DNA of 19,663 nt from Candidatus Wildermuthbacteria bacterium (GTDB taxonomy: Bacteria > Patescibacteriota > Minisyncoccia > Minisyncoccales > UBA10102), in contig JACOVZ010000049.1 of the NCBI GenBank assembly GCA_016177065.1, positions 1 to 19,663 of the forward strand. The letters run 5' to 3'. The position numbers were made by a program, and so were the translations under genes. Positions within the stretch are counted from its first letter, which is position 1; each line of letters opens with the position of its first letter. The notes beneath the pieces were generated by a model. The model ran no database searches. It saw nothing but the letters and a program-made list of their open reading frames with translations, and had not been told where the DNA came from. Shown one piece after another: positions 1-8,023 of this stretch.

Positions 1-1086
1 GCGGAAAGAATCTGCGCGAAATCCGCCTCCCTTCCGATTCTAACCAACATTCTTCTGACAGCGGAAAAAAACAAACTTGAAATAAGCGCCACGGATCTTG
101 AGGTGGGGGTTAAATACAGCATTCTTGCGAAAAACGAAAAAGAAGGCTCTTTGGCAGTAGCTCCCAAAGCGCTCTCGCAATTCGTGGGGCTTATCCCAGA
201 ACCCCAGGTCCTGCTTTTGGTAAAGGAAGACCAACTTGAAATACAGTCGCGGGAATTCAAGGCGGACTTCAAGGGCTTAAACCCAGAAGAGTTTCCGATC
301 ATCCCGTCTTTAAAGGGCGGCGAAGAGTCTGTTGAGGTTGAGACTGCCTCTTTGTGCCAAGGGCTTGCTTCTGTAGCGGGGTTTACAGGCCAGACTCAGG
401 CGCGGCCTGAAATCTCAGGAGTTTTATTTTCGTTTCAGAAGAAGATCCTGAAGCTTGCAAGCACAGATAGCTTTCGGCTGGCTGAAAAAACCCTGCATTT
501 AAAAAAAGAAACTGGGGCTGAAAAAAGCTTCATTCTTCCCCAGAAAGCAGCCAGGGAGCTTGTATCCATTCTCGGAGATCGTTCCGGGCGCACAGCAATT
601 TTCTTTTCCCCTTCGCAGGCGATCTTTGATTATTCTTCAGAGGGCCAGCCCCAGGAGCCTGCCATTCGGCTCGTGTCCCGCCTTATTGAAGGGGAATATC
701 CTCCGTATCAGGATGTTATTCCCGCCAAGCACACAACGACAGCGCTTGTGAACAGAGAGGAACTGCTCAATCACATTCGGGCAGCCAGTCTGTTCTCGGG
801 GCGCATGAGCGACGTGAGGGTGACGGTTAACCCCGCGCAAAAGCAAGTTGAGCTGGGGGCAAAAAGCGCGGATATTGGAGAAAACACTTCCCGCATTCAG
901 GGGGCGGTGGCAGGAGCAAAGGTTTCCGCGGCGTTTAACTGGAGATTCTTGGGAGAGGGGATTTCTCAGATGAAAAGCAAAGACATTGAGTTGCTGTTTT
1001 CGGGAGAAGAAGGGCCTGCCTTGCTGAGACCCTCTCAAAAGGAAGATGAGGGATTTTTATACGTCGTGATGCCGATTAAAGCTTAA
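1..1086 (+). CDS. dnaN: DNA polymerase III subunit beta (sliding clamp), 5' truncated
   Basis: This is the ring-shaped processivity clamp that holds the replicative polymerase on DNA. The reading frame is open from base 1, so the start lies outside the window. 361 residues are visible against about 366 for the E. coli protein, so roughly 15 N-terminal residues are missing. Recognisable parts are the first-domain strand SLPILTNILLTAE, the TDLEVGV turn, the STDSFRLAEK segment in the middle domain and the family ending YVVMPIKA. A GTG at position 103 is an internal valine, not the start. The gene converges on the penicillin-binding protein gene and the two stops overlap by 11 bp, leaving no room for a terminator. 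Identification rests on these conserved segments and on length. Confidence 0.95.
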   Translation, partial: AERICAKSASLPILTNILLTAEKNKLEISATDLEVGVKYSILAKNEKEGSLAVAPKALSQFVGLIPEPQVLLLVKEDQLEIQSREFKADFKGLNPEEFPIIPSLKGGEESVEVETASLCQGLASVAGFTGQTQARPEISGVLFSFQKKILKLASTDSFRLAEKTLHLKKETGAEKSFILPQKAARELVSILGDRSGRTAIFFSPSQAIFDYSSEGQPQEPAIRLVSRLIEGEYPPYQDVIPAKHTTTALVNREELLNHIRAASLFSGRMSDVRVTVNPAQKQVELGAKSADIGENTSRIQGAVAGAKVSAAFNWRFLGEGISQMKSKDIELLFSGEEGPALLRPSQKEDEGFLYVVMPIKA

Positions 1087-2986
1087 AGGCCCCGTCAAGG
1101 AATTGGCGCCAAATAGGGCCTGCCACCACGATGCCAGGTTCCTTGCTCATGGAGGAGTTGTCGCTGTTGCCCACCCACACGCCGGCCGCAATATCTTTGG
1201 TGTATCCCATAACCCAGCCGTCCCTGAAGTCCTGCGTCGTGCCTGTTTTGACTGATACCGTGCGGTCTGGGAAATACAGGATGGAACGCGATCCGAAGAT
1301 AGGGGTTCGTGCGCTGTTGTCTGAGAGAATGTCTCCGATAAGGCTTGCCGATCCCTCGGGGAGAATGCGTATGGGCGTATTTTTTGTTTCTTTGATTACT
1401 TCTCCCTGCTTGTTTTCAATTCTCAGTATGGGCAAGGAGGGGATTCGCATGCCCTGGGCCGCAAAAACTCCATAAGCAGATACCAAATCAAGAAGCCTCA
1501 CCTCTCCTCCTCCGAGAACAAGAGAGGGGCCGTAGTTTGAGGGGTCTGCCTGAATGGTGCCAAGCCCCATATCCCGCGCAATGTCAATACTGTCTTTGAT
1601 CCCGGCAAGGTTGAGAAGAACTTTAATGGAGGGGATGTTCAGAGATTGCGCCAGCGCCTCTCGCAAAGTCACCTCGCCACGGAATTTTCCGTCGTAGTTC
1701 TGGGGGATGTACTCCTTGTCCCCCCAAACGCCAAAATTCGTTAATTCATCCACCACCTTGGTTTTGTCGTCGTATCCTTTCATGAACGCAGTCACATAGG
1801 CAAAGGGCTTAAAAGCGGATCCCGGCTGTCTTCCCGGTATTCTGGTTGCCACGTTTACTTTCGGATCAAACAAGCAGTTGGGGGGAACGCACCCTGCGGG
1901 GAAAGACTCTTTGGCAAACCAGTTTTTAGATCCAACCATTGCGAGTATTTCTCCTGTGTTAGGGTCTAATGCCACAAGCGCCGCATTGTAGGCATGGTAA
2001 GCCTCGTTTGTTTTAGCGTGGTCTGCAACGGATTTTTCAGCAAGCTCCTGAAGATCCCAATCAAGGCTCGTGATCACGGAAAGCCCGTTTTCTCTCAAGA
2101 AATCTTCCCCGTATTCCTGCACGAGAAGATCTGTTACATACAGAGCAAAATGCGGAGCCTTGATCCCGGGGGAGGGGTCCGCGAAAACAAGCTCTTCATT
2201 CTTTGCGCTCTCTGCGGATTCCTTGGAAAGAAAACCAAGGCTCTCCATTCTTGCGAGCACATAGTTCTTGCGCGAGAAAAGCTCTTCTTTATGCGCTCCG
2301 TACGGAGAATAGTAGCTTGGAGCCTGAATCATGGCTGCCAAGAGCGCGGCCTCAGCCACCGTAAGGTCCTTGGGAGTCTTGTTGAAATACGTCTTGCTCG
2401 CAGCCGCCACCCCGTAGGCGTTAGATCCAAAGGGGATTTGGTTGAGATAAAACTCAAGGATCTGTTCTTTTGAGTACCTCCGCTCAAGCTCAAGCGTAAG
2501 CACGATCTCCTGGATCTTCCGCTCCACCGTCTTTTTTCTGGTAAGCAGAGAAGAGCGCACAAACTGCTGGGAAATAGTGGACCCGCCCACAAATTGCGAG
2601 GGATCTCTCAGCCTGAGATTTTTCAGCATGGATCTTGCGATTCCTTTCCAGTCAAGGCCGAAGTGATGGTAGAAATTCGCGTCTTCTGTCGCGATAATTG
2701 CTTGAGGGAGGAATCCTGGAACTTGGTTTAAGGGCACGACCTCTCTTTTCACTTCTCCATAGATCTCATAAAGCAAAACGGTGCCGGTGCGATCATAGAT
2801 TCTTGTAGGCTGGGAAAGCTGGAGCTCTGTAAATTTTTCAGGCCTTGGCAGGTCTTTTGCGTAGTATACAAAAATACCGAGCCCCAGAATGAATAATCCC
2901 GCAGAGCACAAAAGAAAAAGGCGCAAAACCCCGCCTCTTTTGAGAGAAAAGAAATCAGTTTTCTGTGAGCGCCTCGGATGCCGCAT
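1076..2986 (-). CDS. Class A penicillin-binding protein (bifunctional transglycosylase/transpeptidase)
   Basis: This membrane-anchored enzyme polymerises lipid II into glycan strands and cross-links the peptides outside the membrane. The 636-residue protein has a basic N-terminus, one hydrophobic segment at about residues 20-42, a GT51 transglycosylase domain and a C-terminal transpeptidase domain. The transglycosylase shows catalytic Glu101 in EDANFYHHFG and the GGSTISQQ motif at 134-141. The transpeptidase shows nucleophile Ser390 in SAFK, SLN at 448-450 and KTG at 580-582, so both activities look intact. It is at the short end for class A enzymes, without a long C-terminal extension. It diverges from tyrS and has its own promoter a few bases upstream of the ATG, with no clear Shine-Dalgarno. 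A PBP1A (mrcA/ponA) type is likely, but the exact subclass cannot be fixed here. Confidence 0.95.
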   Translation of the reverse strand: MRHPRRSQKTDFFSLKRGGVLRLFLLCSAGLFILGLGIFVYYAKDLPRPEKFTELQLSQPTRIYDRTGTVLLYEIYGEVKREVVPLNQVPGFLPQAIIATEDANFYHHFGLDWKGIARSMLKNLRLRDPSQFVGGSTISQQFVRSSLLTRKKTVERKIQEIVLTLELERRYSKEQILEFYLNQIPFGSNAYGVAAASKTYFNKTPKDLTVAEAALLAAMIQAPSYYSPYGAHKEELFSRKNYVLARMESLGFLSKESAESAKNEELVFADPSPGIKAPHFALYVTDLLVQEYGEDFLRENGLSVITSLDWDLQELAEKSVADHAKTNEAYHAYNAALVALDPNTGEILAMVGSKNWFAKESFPAGCVPPNCLFDPKVNVATRIPGRQPGSAFKPFAYVTAFMKGYDDKTKVVDELTNFGVWGDKEYIPQNYDGKFRGEVTLREALAQSLNIPSIKVLLNLAGIKDSIDIARDMGLGTIQADPSNYGPSLVLGGGEVRLLDLVSAYGVFAAQGMRIPSLPILRIENKQGEVIKETKNTPIRILPEGSASLIGDILSDNSARTPIFGSRSILYFPDRTVSVKTGTTQDFRDGWVMGYTKDIAAGVWVGNSDNSSMSKEPGIVVAGPIWRQFLDGAFKL

Positions 2987-2995
2987 GATTTTTGA

Positions 2996-3024
2996 AGAAT
3001 ATCATTTTTTTCTGTTCTCTGCAA
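2996..3024 (-). promoter_or_regulatory. Promoter of the penicillin-binding protein gene (extended -10)
   Basis: Read on the minus strand: TTGCAG, a 17-bp spacer, then TATTCT preceded by TGA, which fits an extended -10. The -10 ends 9 nt before the ATG, so the transcript would have only a 2-3 nt leader. It lies back to back with the proposed tyrS promoter in the 79-bp gap. Confidence 0.5.
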
Positions 3025-3030
3025 CGGGTT

Positions 3031-3059
3031 TTGCTTTGTTGCTTCAAAAATGATACATT
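3031..3059 (+). promoter_or_regulatory. Possible tyrS promoter, leaderless geometry
   Basis: TTGCTT, a 17-bp spacer, then TACATT, which ends exactly 6 nt before the tyrS ATG. The boxes are weak matches (3/6 and 4/6). The -10-to-ATG spacing is the same as at positions 9515 and 10869, where the boxes are better. No T-box or other leader fits in this gap. Confidence 0.35.
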
Positions 3060-3065
3060 TTTGTT

Positions 3066-4322
3066 ATGAACATAAACAGTAAGATTGAGGAAGTTCTCAC
3101 GAGAGGAGTGGAGCATATCTACCCTAGTCGCAAAGAGCTTGAGAATGCTTTGGTTTCCGGTAAAAAATTGAGAATTTATTATGGCATTGACCCTACGGGG
3201 AAGCTTCATGTGGGGCACGTTGTAGGCCTGAGAAAGATGCGCCAGCTGCAGGATTTGGGGCACGAGATCATTATTCTCATAGGGGATTTTACCGCAACAA
3301 TAGGAGACCCAACCGGCAAGGGAACGGCGAGAAAGCCATTGTCTCGCAAGCAGGTTCTGGCGAATGCAAAAGATTACAAAAAACAGATTGGTAAGATTGT
3401 GGATCTAAAAAAGTCAAACGTCAGATTTCTTCATAATGAAAAGTGGAGCGGCAAGCTGAAGCCCGAGGATCTGCTAGGGCTGGCCTCTCAGTTCACTGTT
3501 GCGGGATTGTTGGAAAGGGATATGTTCCAAGAAAGGATAAAAGCTGGCAAGGAAATATATGTCCACGAGTTTTTGTACCCGATATTTCAGGCTTATGACA
3601 GCGCAACAATGAATGTTGATTTAGAGGTGGGCGGGAACGACCAAATCTTTAATATGTTAGCCGGCAGAACGTTATTGAAAAAGTTGAGGGATAAGGAGAA
3701 ATTTGTTTTGGCCCTAAAGCTCTTGACCGACCCGTCTGGCAAAAAAATGGGGAAAAGCGAGGGCAACATGGTAAATCTCGATGAAAATCCCAACAGCATG
3801 TTTGGGAAAGTCATGAGCTGGCCCGATGAGCTTATTGCAATTGGTTTTGAGCTTTTGACTGATATTTCTTTGAGATCTGTTGAGCTGATGAAGGAACGAT
3901 TTGGGCGAACCATTCAGGGAGACATGTTGGAATTTGAACCAATTGCAGAAGAGCTTCGCGTGAACCTAGACGCAAGGACGCTTAACAGAGACCTTAAACA
4001 AAAGTTAGCTTTTGAAATAGTAAAGCAGTGCCATGGAGAAAAAATTGCCAAAGCGGCAGAAGAAGAATTTGTTAAGGTGTTTCGTGAAAAAAAGCAACCA
4101 GAAGCAATCTTGGAAGTTCATCTTGGAATAAAAGAGATGTCGCTCCTTGAGCTGCTTGTTTCTGTGAAATTTGCGGAGTCAAAATCTGATGCACGTAGAC
4201 TTGTTGAGCAGGGTGGGGTAAAAATTGACGATATTCTCCAAACCGATCCAAACCAAGCAGTTTCTCTTAAGGAGGGCATGGTAATTCAAGCCGGGCCCCA
4301 CCGATTCATCCGAATTGCTTAA
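3066..4322 (+). CDS. tyrS: Tyrosyl-tRNA synthetase
   Basis: This class I aminoacyl-tRNA synthetase charges tRNA-Tyr with tyrosine in the cytoplasm. The 418-residue protein has the YYGIDPTG strand, the HIGH-type signature HVGH at 48-51, the family block IGDFTATIGDPTGKG, and a KMSKS loop written KMGKS at 227-231. A C-terminal S4-like RNA-binding domain occupies about residues 355-418. Length and domain order match full-length bacterial TyrRS. The ATG is preceded by a T-rich stretch rather than a Shine-Dalgarno, in line with a leaderless mRNA. Its stop overlaps that of the convergent ruvC by 4 bp, both using the palindrome TTAA. Confidence 0.96.
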   Translation: MNINSKIEEVLTRGVEHIYPSRKELENALVSGKKLRIYYGIDPTGKLHVGHVVGLRKMRQLQDLGHEIIILIGDFTATIGDPTGKGTARKPLSRKQVLANAKDYKKQIGKIVDLKKSNVRFLHNEKWSGKLKPEDLLGLASQFTVAGLLERDMFQERIKAGKEIYVHEFLYPIFQAYDSATMNVDLEVGGNDQIFNMLAGRTLLKKLRDKEKFVLALKLLTDPSGKKMGKSEGNMVNLDENPNSMFGKVMSWPDELIAIGFELLTDISLRSVELMKERFGRTIQGDMLEFEPIAEELRVNLDARTLNRDLKQKLAFEIVKQCHGEKIAKAAEEEFVKVFREKKQPEAILEVHLGIKEMSLLELLVSVKFAESKSDARRLVEQGGVKIDDILQTDPNQAVSLKEGMVIQAGPHRFIRIA

Positions 4323-4807
4323 AATATCTTTGAGAGGGCGGTTGCGTTGAAGGCGTATGCGATAGCCATGGCGAGAGCGTCTGCCGCATCATCTGGTTTT
4401 GGCAAGTCTTTGAGCTTGAGAACTCTTTGCACCATGCGTTGCACTTGTTTTTTGTCTGCCCTGCCGTAGCCTGTTATGGCCATCTTTGCCTGGAGGGGAG
4501 TGATCTCAAACACGGGAAGCTTTTTCTTTGCTATGGCAAGCAAGATAACGCCCCTGGCTTCTGAGACAGGCATCACGCTTTTCAGGTTCTTAAAAAAATA
4601 GAGACGTTCCACGACCATAATATCCGGCTTGTGTTTTTTCAGAACTTTGAGCAAGTCTTCTTCTAAAGAAAGAAGCCTTTCCTCGGGCTTCTTGAGCTTG
4701 GAGGTTTCAATGCATCCGTATTCAATGCACGCAACAGAAGAGCCGATTTTCCGGATAACCCCATACCCTGTTCTGGCGGTTCCAGGATCAATTCCAAGAA
4801 TTACCAT
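4319..4807 (-). CDS. ruvC: Crossover junction endodeoxyribonuclease RuvC
   Basis: RuvC is the Holliday-junction resolvase that cuts two opposite strands after RuvAB branch migration. The 162-residue protein carries all four acidic residues of the active site: Asp7 in GIDPGTARTGYG, Glu67 in VVERLYFFKN, and Asp140 and Asp143 in PDDAADALA. Spacing matches the E. coli enzyme. It is the last gene of ruvB-yebC-ruvC and starts 3 bp after the yebC stop, so translation is probably coupled. The yebC-ruvC adjacency is common in bacteria. Its stop overlaps that of tyrS. Confidence 0.96.
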   Translation of the reverse strand: MVILGIDPGTARTGYGVIRKIGSSVACIEYGCIETSKLKKPEERLLSLEEDLLKVLKKHKPDIMVVERLYFFKNLKSVMPVSEARGVILLAIAKKKLPVFEITPLQAKMAITGYGRADKKQVQRMVQRVLKLKDLPKPDDAADALAMAIAYAFNATALSKIF

Positions 4808-4810
4808 TTC

Positions 4811-5533
4811 CTATTTGATATTTGAGTAAACATCCTGCACGGCGTCGTTTTCATCCAGTTCCGCGAAGAGCTTTTCCAGGGTTTCTTGCGTGTTCTGCGT
4901 AATTACAGCTGGTTCTTTCGCAACCCATTCCAGTCCTGCAGATTCTACCTTGACTCCCTTTTCTTCCAGTTTCTTTTTCACCAGATCAAGCTCAGCCGGG
5001 GCCGTGTATATTTCAAGAACGTTTTCCTCCGGCCATGCCGTATCCTGAGCCCCGGCTTCAATGCTTAAAAGTTCAAGCTCGTCTTTTGTTTTTTCTCCAG
5101 TAGTTGCTTTCATAACTCCTTTGCGCTCAAAGAGCCACTGCACAGCTCCTCCTTCCACCATTTTGCCTTGGTATTTTGCGAGAATCTGTTTGATCTCTCC
5201 AAGGGTTCTGTTTTTGTTGTCTGTAATCCCTTGGATAAGAATTGCAACGCCGCCCGGGCCATAGGCTTCCAAAAGCATTTCTTCAAGAGCCGCTCCTCCT
5301 TCTTCTGCCCCAAGCCCCTTTTTAACGGCCCGTTCCACGTTATTTGAAGGCATATTAAAAGAGTGGGCCTTTTCAATGACCGTTCTGAGCCTTGGGTTTG
5401 CCGCAGGATCCCCGCCCCCTTCTTTTGCGGCAACGGTTATCTCCCTGGCAATTTTTGAAAACATATTCCCCCGCTGCGCGTCTGCGAGCCCCTTTTTATG
5501 CTTTATGGTCGCGAAGTGACTGTGTCCGGACAT
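4811..5533 (-). CDS. yebC: YebC/PmpR family regulatory protein
   Basis: The 240-residue protein begins with the family signature MSGHSHFATIKHKK, followed by NMFSKIAREI, a glycine-rich GGGDPAANPRLR segment and NMPSNNVERAVKKG, then acidic middle and C-terminal domains. YebC proteins were described as DNA-binding regulators. More recent work on the family (including mitochondrial TACO1) links them to translation, helping ribosomes through difficult peptide stretches. Which role applies here cannot be seen. The gene starts 9 bp after the ruvB stop and ends 3 bp before ruvC, so the three are co-transcribed. It ends in TAG, which shows that TAG is an ordinary stop in this genome. Confidence 0.95.
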   Translation of the reverse strand: MSGHSHFATIKHKKGLADAQRGNMFSKIAREITVAAKEGGGDPAANPRLRTVIEKAHSFNMPSNNVERAVKKGLGAEEGGAALEEMLLEAYGPGGVAILIQGITDNKNRTLGEIKQILAKYQGKMVEGGAVQWLFERKGVMKATTGEKTKDELELLSIEAGAQDTAWPEENVLEIYTAPAELDLVKKKLEEKGVKVESAGLEWVAKEPAVITQNTQETLEKLFAELDENDAVQDVYSNIK

Positions 5534-5542
5534 AGAGCTTGA

Positions 5543-6550
5543 TTATAGTAAGTTATGCTTTTCTTTTGAAATCCCCAAGTGCTCGTATGCTTTTTTGGTT
5601 GCGGTTCTTCCCTTGGGAGTACGTTCAATGAATCCAAGCTGCAAGAGGTAGGGCTCATAAATATCCAGCACTGTATCTTCTTCTTCAGAGGTTGCGGCAG
5701 ACAAGGCCTCAATTCCTACCGGGCCGCCTGAGAACTTAAGAATAATCGCTTCCAGGATCTTGCGGTCGTCTGGTTCAAGGCCAAGATCGTCAACATTGAG
5801 GAACTTGAGAGCTTGAAGCGCGGTTTCTTTCGTGATCGTTCCGGTGCCTTGAACGCTTGCAAAATCGCGCACCCGCTTAAGAATTCTGTTTGCTACGCGC
5901 GGAGTGAATCTGGACCTCTCAGCGATTATTCCTACGGCTTCTTCATGAATCGGGACTTGGAGGATTTTTGCAGACCTTCTTACAATATCCTCCATGTTTT
6001 TCTTCTCATAAAACCCAAGCTGGAAGGTTGCGCCAAACCTGTTCCTGAGAGGAGCAGGGAGAAGCCCCATTTTTGTTGTTGCTCCTATCAGAGTAAAGCG
6101 GGGGAGCTTGAGCTCCATGGTTCTTGCCATAGGGCCTTTGCCTAAAATCAGGTGCAGGGCAAAATCTTCCATTGCAGAATACAGCATTTCCATCACAGAT
6201 TTGTTTGCGCGATGGATCTCGTCTATGAACAAAACTTCGCCCTCTGCAAGGTTGCTCAAAAGAGAAGCTACGTCCCCCGGCCTTTCAAGAGCAGGCCCTG
6301 CGGATTTTTTTATTCCAACCCCCATGGTATTCGCAACCACGTTTGCCAGGGAAGTTTTCCCGAGCCCTGAATTCCCATAAAACAGCAGGTGCTCTAAAGC
6401 CTCTTTTCTCTTCTTTGCGGCCTCCATGATTACAGAAAGCGTGCTTTTCACCCGTTCCTGGCCTATAAAATCATCCCAGACAGCTGGCCTGAGTGTTTTT
6501 TCCAAAACCTCCATATCTTTATCTTCCAAGGGGGGAGTATTGACAATCAT
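5543..6550 (-). CDS. ruvB: Holliday junction branch migration ATPase RuvB
   Basis: RuvB is the hexameric AAA+ motor that pumps DNA through the RuvA-bound Holliday junction. The 335-residue protein shows Walker A at 59-66, Walker B VLFIDEIHR at 106-114, the GATTKMGLL sensor-1 strand, the arginine-finger region PLRNRFG at 168-173 and the C-terminal winged helix with YEPYLLQLGFIERTPKGR. Walker A reads GNSGLGKT rather than the usual RuvB GPPGLGKT; the essential Gly-Lys-Thr is kept. It heads the ruvB-yebC-ruvC operon. ruvA is about 11 kb away on the other strand. The start at 6550 sits 11 nt after a TATACT box, and an ATG 6 nt upstream is out of frame and closes after two codons. Confidence 0.96.
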   Translation of the reverse strand: MIVNTPPLEDKDMEVLEKTLRPAVWDDFIGQERVKSTLSVIMEAAKKRKEALEHLLFYGNSGLGKTSLANVVANTMGVGIKKSAGPALERPGDVASLLSNLAEGEVLFIDEIHRANKSVMEMLYSAMEDFALHLILGKGPMARTMELKLPRFTLIGATTKMGLLPAPLRNRFGATFQLGFYEKKNMEDIVRRSAKILQVPIHEEAVGIIAERSRFTPRVANRILKRVRDFASVQGTGTITKETALQALKFLNVDDLGLEPDDRKILEAIILKFSGGPVGIEALSAATSEEEDTVLDIYEPYLLQLGFIERTPKGRTATKKAYEHLGISKEKHNLL

Positions 6551-6568
6551 TTCATTGTGTAGTATAGT
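6540..6568 (+). promoter_or_regulatory. Strong sigma-70 promoter divergent from ruvB
   Basis: Perfect -35 TTGACA at 6540-6545, a 17-bp spacer, and TATAGT (5/6) at 6563-6568, predicting a start near 6575. The -35 lies in the first codons of ruvB. No plus-strand protein gene follows; the transcript would read directly into the inverted repeat at 6589-6719. Confidence 0.65.
6561..6566 (-). promoter_or_regulatory. -10 box of the ruvB operon
   Basis: TATACT on the minus strand, 11 nt before the ruvB ATG, predicts a leader of only a few nucleotides. No convincing -35 lies 16-18 bp upstream. The box overlaps, on the opposite strand, the TATAGT of the divergent promoter, so polymerase binding at one should exclude the other. 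TGACAAT at 6541-6547 and its reverse complement at 6571-6577 bracket the site. Confidence 0.4.
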
Positions 6569-6574
6569 AAATTG

Positions 6575-6719
6575 TCAGACAAGGAGCGAAGCCTCTTTAG
6601 GCTGGGGACTCTTGGGACTGTTTTTTGGCGGGTAGCACGGGTTGTGCTGAGCTATTCCCCGGGGCAATCCTTAATTTGCGTTTCCTTAACCAAATTCGGT
6701 CCCCAGCCTAAGGAAGCTT
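6575..6719 (+). ncRNA. Candidate rod-shaped non-coding RNA, 6S-like architecture
   Basis: The 171-bp gap between ruvB and the pilB-like gene holds a long inverted repeat. The arm at 6589-6609 pairs with 6699-6719 over 21 positions, with one mismatch and one G-U pair. Its perfect core is TTAGGCTGGGGAC with GTCCCCAGCCTAA. The 89-nt interior can form AGCAC/GTGCT around a GGGTT loop, an outer GGGTAGC with GCTA-TT-CCC, and a 3'-side hairpin AATTTG/CAAATT. The + strand is favoured because a near-consensus promoter points into it. A long closing stem around a large internal region resembles 6S RNA, the RNA polymerase-binding regulator; this is inference from shape only. The SRP RNA loop and tmRNA ends are absent. 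No intrinsic terminator follows, so the 3' end is uncertain and could overlap the end of the convergent pilB-like gene. Confidence 0.5.
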
Positions 6720-6721
6720 AC

Positions 6722-8023
6722 CTACTCTTCCGCAACTCTTTCCACTTCTTCCAATGTGGTTATTCCTTTTAATACTTTCAGGATTCCATCTTGTCGCATT
6801 GGCACCATTCCTTTCTTGACCGCAAATGCTTTCAGAGAGGAGCTGGAGTCTGAAGAAAGGATAAACTCTTCCATTTGATCATCTACGGCAATTGCTTCAA
6901 ATATCCCTATTCTTCCCTTGTATCCGGTGCCGCTGCATTCCTTGCATCCCTGAGCCCTTGGTATCATGAGAGATTTTTCTTTTGGGAGTTTCAAGGCATT
7001 GAGAGCTTCGCCAATTGCGCCGAGCTCTTTTTCGTTTGGCTTCTGGAATTTTGCGCAAGCTTCGCAGACCTTGCGCACAAGGCGCTGGGCGATTATGAGT
7101 TCAAGAGCCGAAGCGATGGTAGAGGCTTTTGATCCTAAAGCCAGAAGGCGCGCCACGGTTCCTGAAGCGTCATTGGCGTGCAGAGTGGAGAATACGAGGT
7201 GTCCGGTAAGAGCGGCCTGCAGAGCTATTTCCGCGGTTTCTCCGTCTCTAACTTCTCCTACGAGAATAATGTCGGGGTCTTGCCTTACAATTGCTCTGAG
7301 GCCCGAGGCAAAGTCGTAGCCTTTTGCGGGATTCACCTGCGTCTGATTTACGCCCTGGATGTGGTATTCAATGGGGTCTTCAATGGTGACAATTTTAGCT
7401 TCCGGATTTTTCACTTCCTGCAAAAATGCATATAGCGTGGAGGTTTTTACGGATCCCGTGGGGCCGGTAACAATAATCATTCCGTTTGGCTTTTTGATTT
7501 CTTTGGCGAATAATTCCAAGAGATCTTTCCTCAGCCCAAGCTCCTTGAGCGAAACCAGGCTTTGGGGGTTCAGGATTCTCAAAACCAGGGATTCCCCATA
7601 TTCAGAAGGAAGCGTTGCGGCTCTCACCTCAATAGGCTCTTTAGACTCAATGAGGAAGGAGAACCTTCCGTCCTGGGGGCGGTCCGCAACGTTGAGTTTG
7701 ATTCCGGAAACAAGCTTGATTCTGGATAGCAGAGAAGCATACCATTCCGCAGAGATCTCCAAGACATCCTGCAGAAGGCCGTCAATCCTAAAGCGGATCT
7801 TAATCTTATCTTTTTCAGCTTCCGCATGGAGGTCGGAGGCTTGGAAGATAACGGCCCCTGCCAGCAAAAGCGAGAGAAACGAACTCACGTCTCGGCCCTT
7901 TTCTTTTTCAAGGAATGCTTGCACGTCTTTTGTGCTTTTCAGCGCTTTTTCCGCATTGTTTTCTTCCTGAAGAGAAAAGCGGATTTCTCCCGTGATTTTC
8001 TCTCTTTCTTCAGAGGGGTTCAT
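6722..8023 (-). CDS. PilB/GspE-family secretion or pilus assembly ATPase, short form with altered Walker A
   Basis: Proteins of this family are cytoplasmic hexameric ATPases that drive type IV pilus assembly or type II secretion. This 433-residue protein lacks the N1 domain of full PilB (about 560 residues). It begins at the N2 domain (ASDLHAEAE, RFRIDGLLQ) and has IEDPIEY at 215-221, Walker B ILVGEVRD at 253-260, the His box TGHLVFSTLHAND at 273-285 and a four-cysteine zinc site (Cys320, 323, 360, 363). Walker A at 187-194 reads GPTGSVKT where the family has GPTGSGKT: the glycine before the catalytic lysine is valine (codon GTA). It overlaps the gene upstream by ATGA, so the two are translationally coupled. 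No pilin, PilC or PilM gene is in the window, so the export system cannot be named. Confidence 0.88.
   Translation of the reverse strand: MNPSEEREKITGEIRFSLQEENNAEKALKSTKDVQAFLEKEKGRDVSSFLSLLLAGAVIFQASDLHAEAEKDKIKIRFRIDGLLQDVLEISAEWYASLLSRIKLVSGIKLNVADRPQDGRFSFLIESKEPIEVRAATLPSEYGESLVLRILNPQSLVSLKELGLRKDLLELFAKEIKKPNGMIIVTGPTGSVKTSTLYAFLQEVKNPEAKIVTIEDPIEYHIQGVNQTQVNPAKGYDFASGLRAIVRQDPDIILVGEVRDGETAEIALQAALTGHLVFSTLHANDASGTVARLLALGSKASTIASALELIIAQRLVRKVCEACAKFQKPNEKELGAIGEALNALKLPKEKSLMIPRAQGCKECSGTGYKGRIGIFEAIAVDDQMEEFILSSDSSSSLKAFAVKKGMVPMRQDGILKVLKGITTLEEVERVAEE

Noticed and set aside
6575..6719. SRP RNA or tmRNA in the ruvB gap
   Set aside because: The SRP apical loop and its GGAA-GGAAGCAGCC context are absent (AAGGAAGC occurs only in the closing stem). 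There is no tRNA-like end or CCA for tmRNA.
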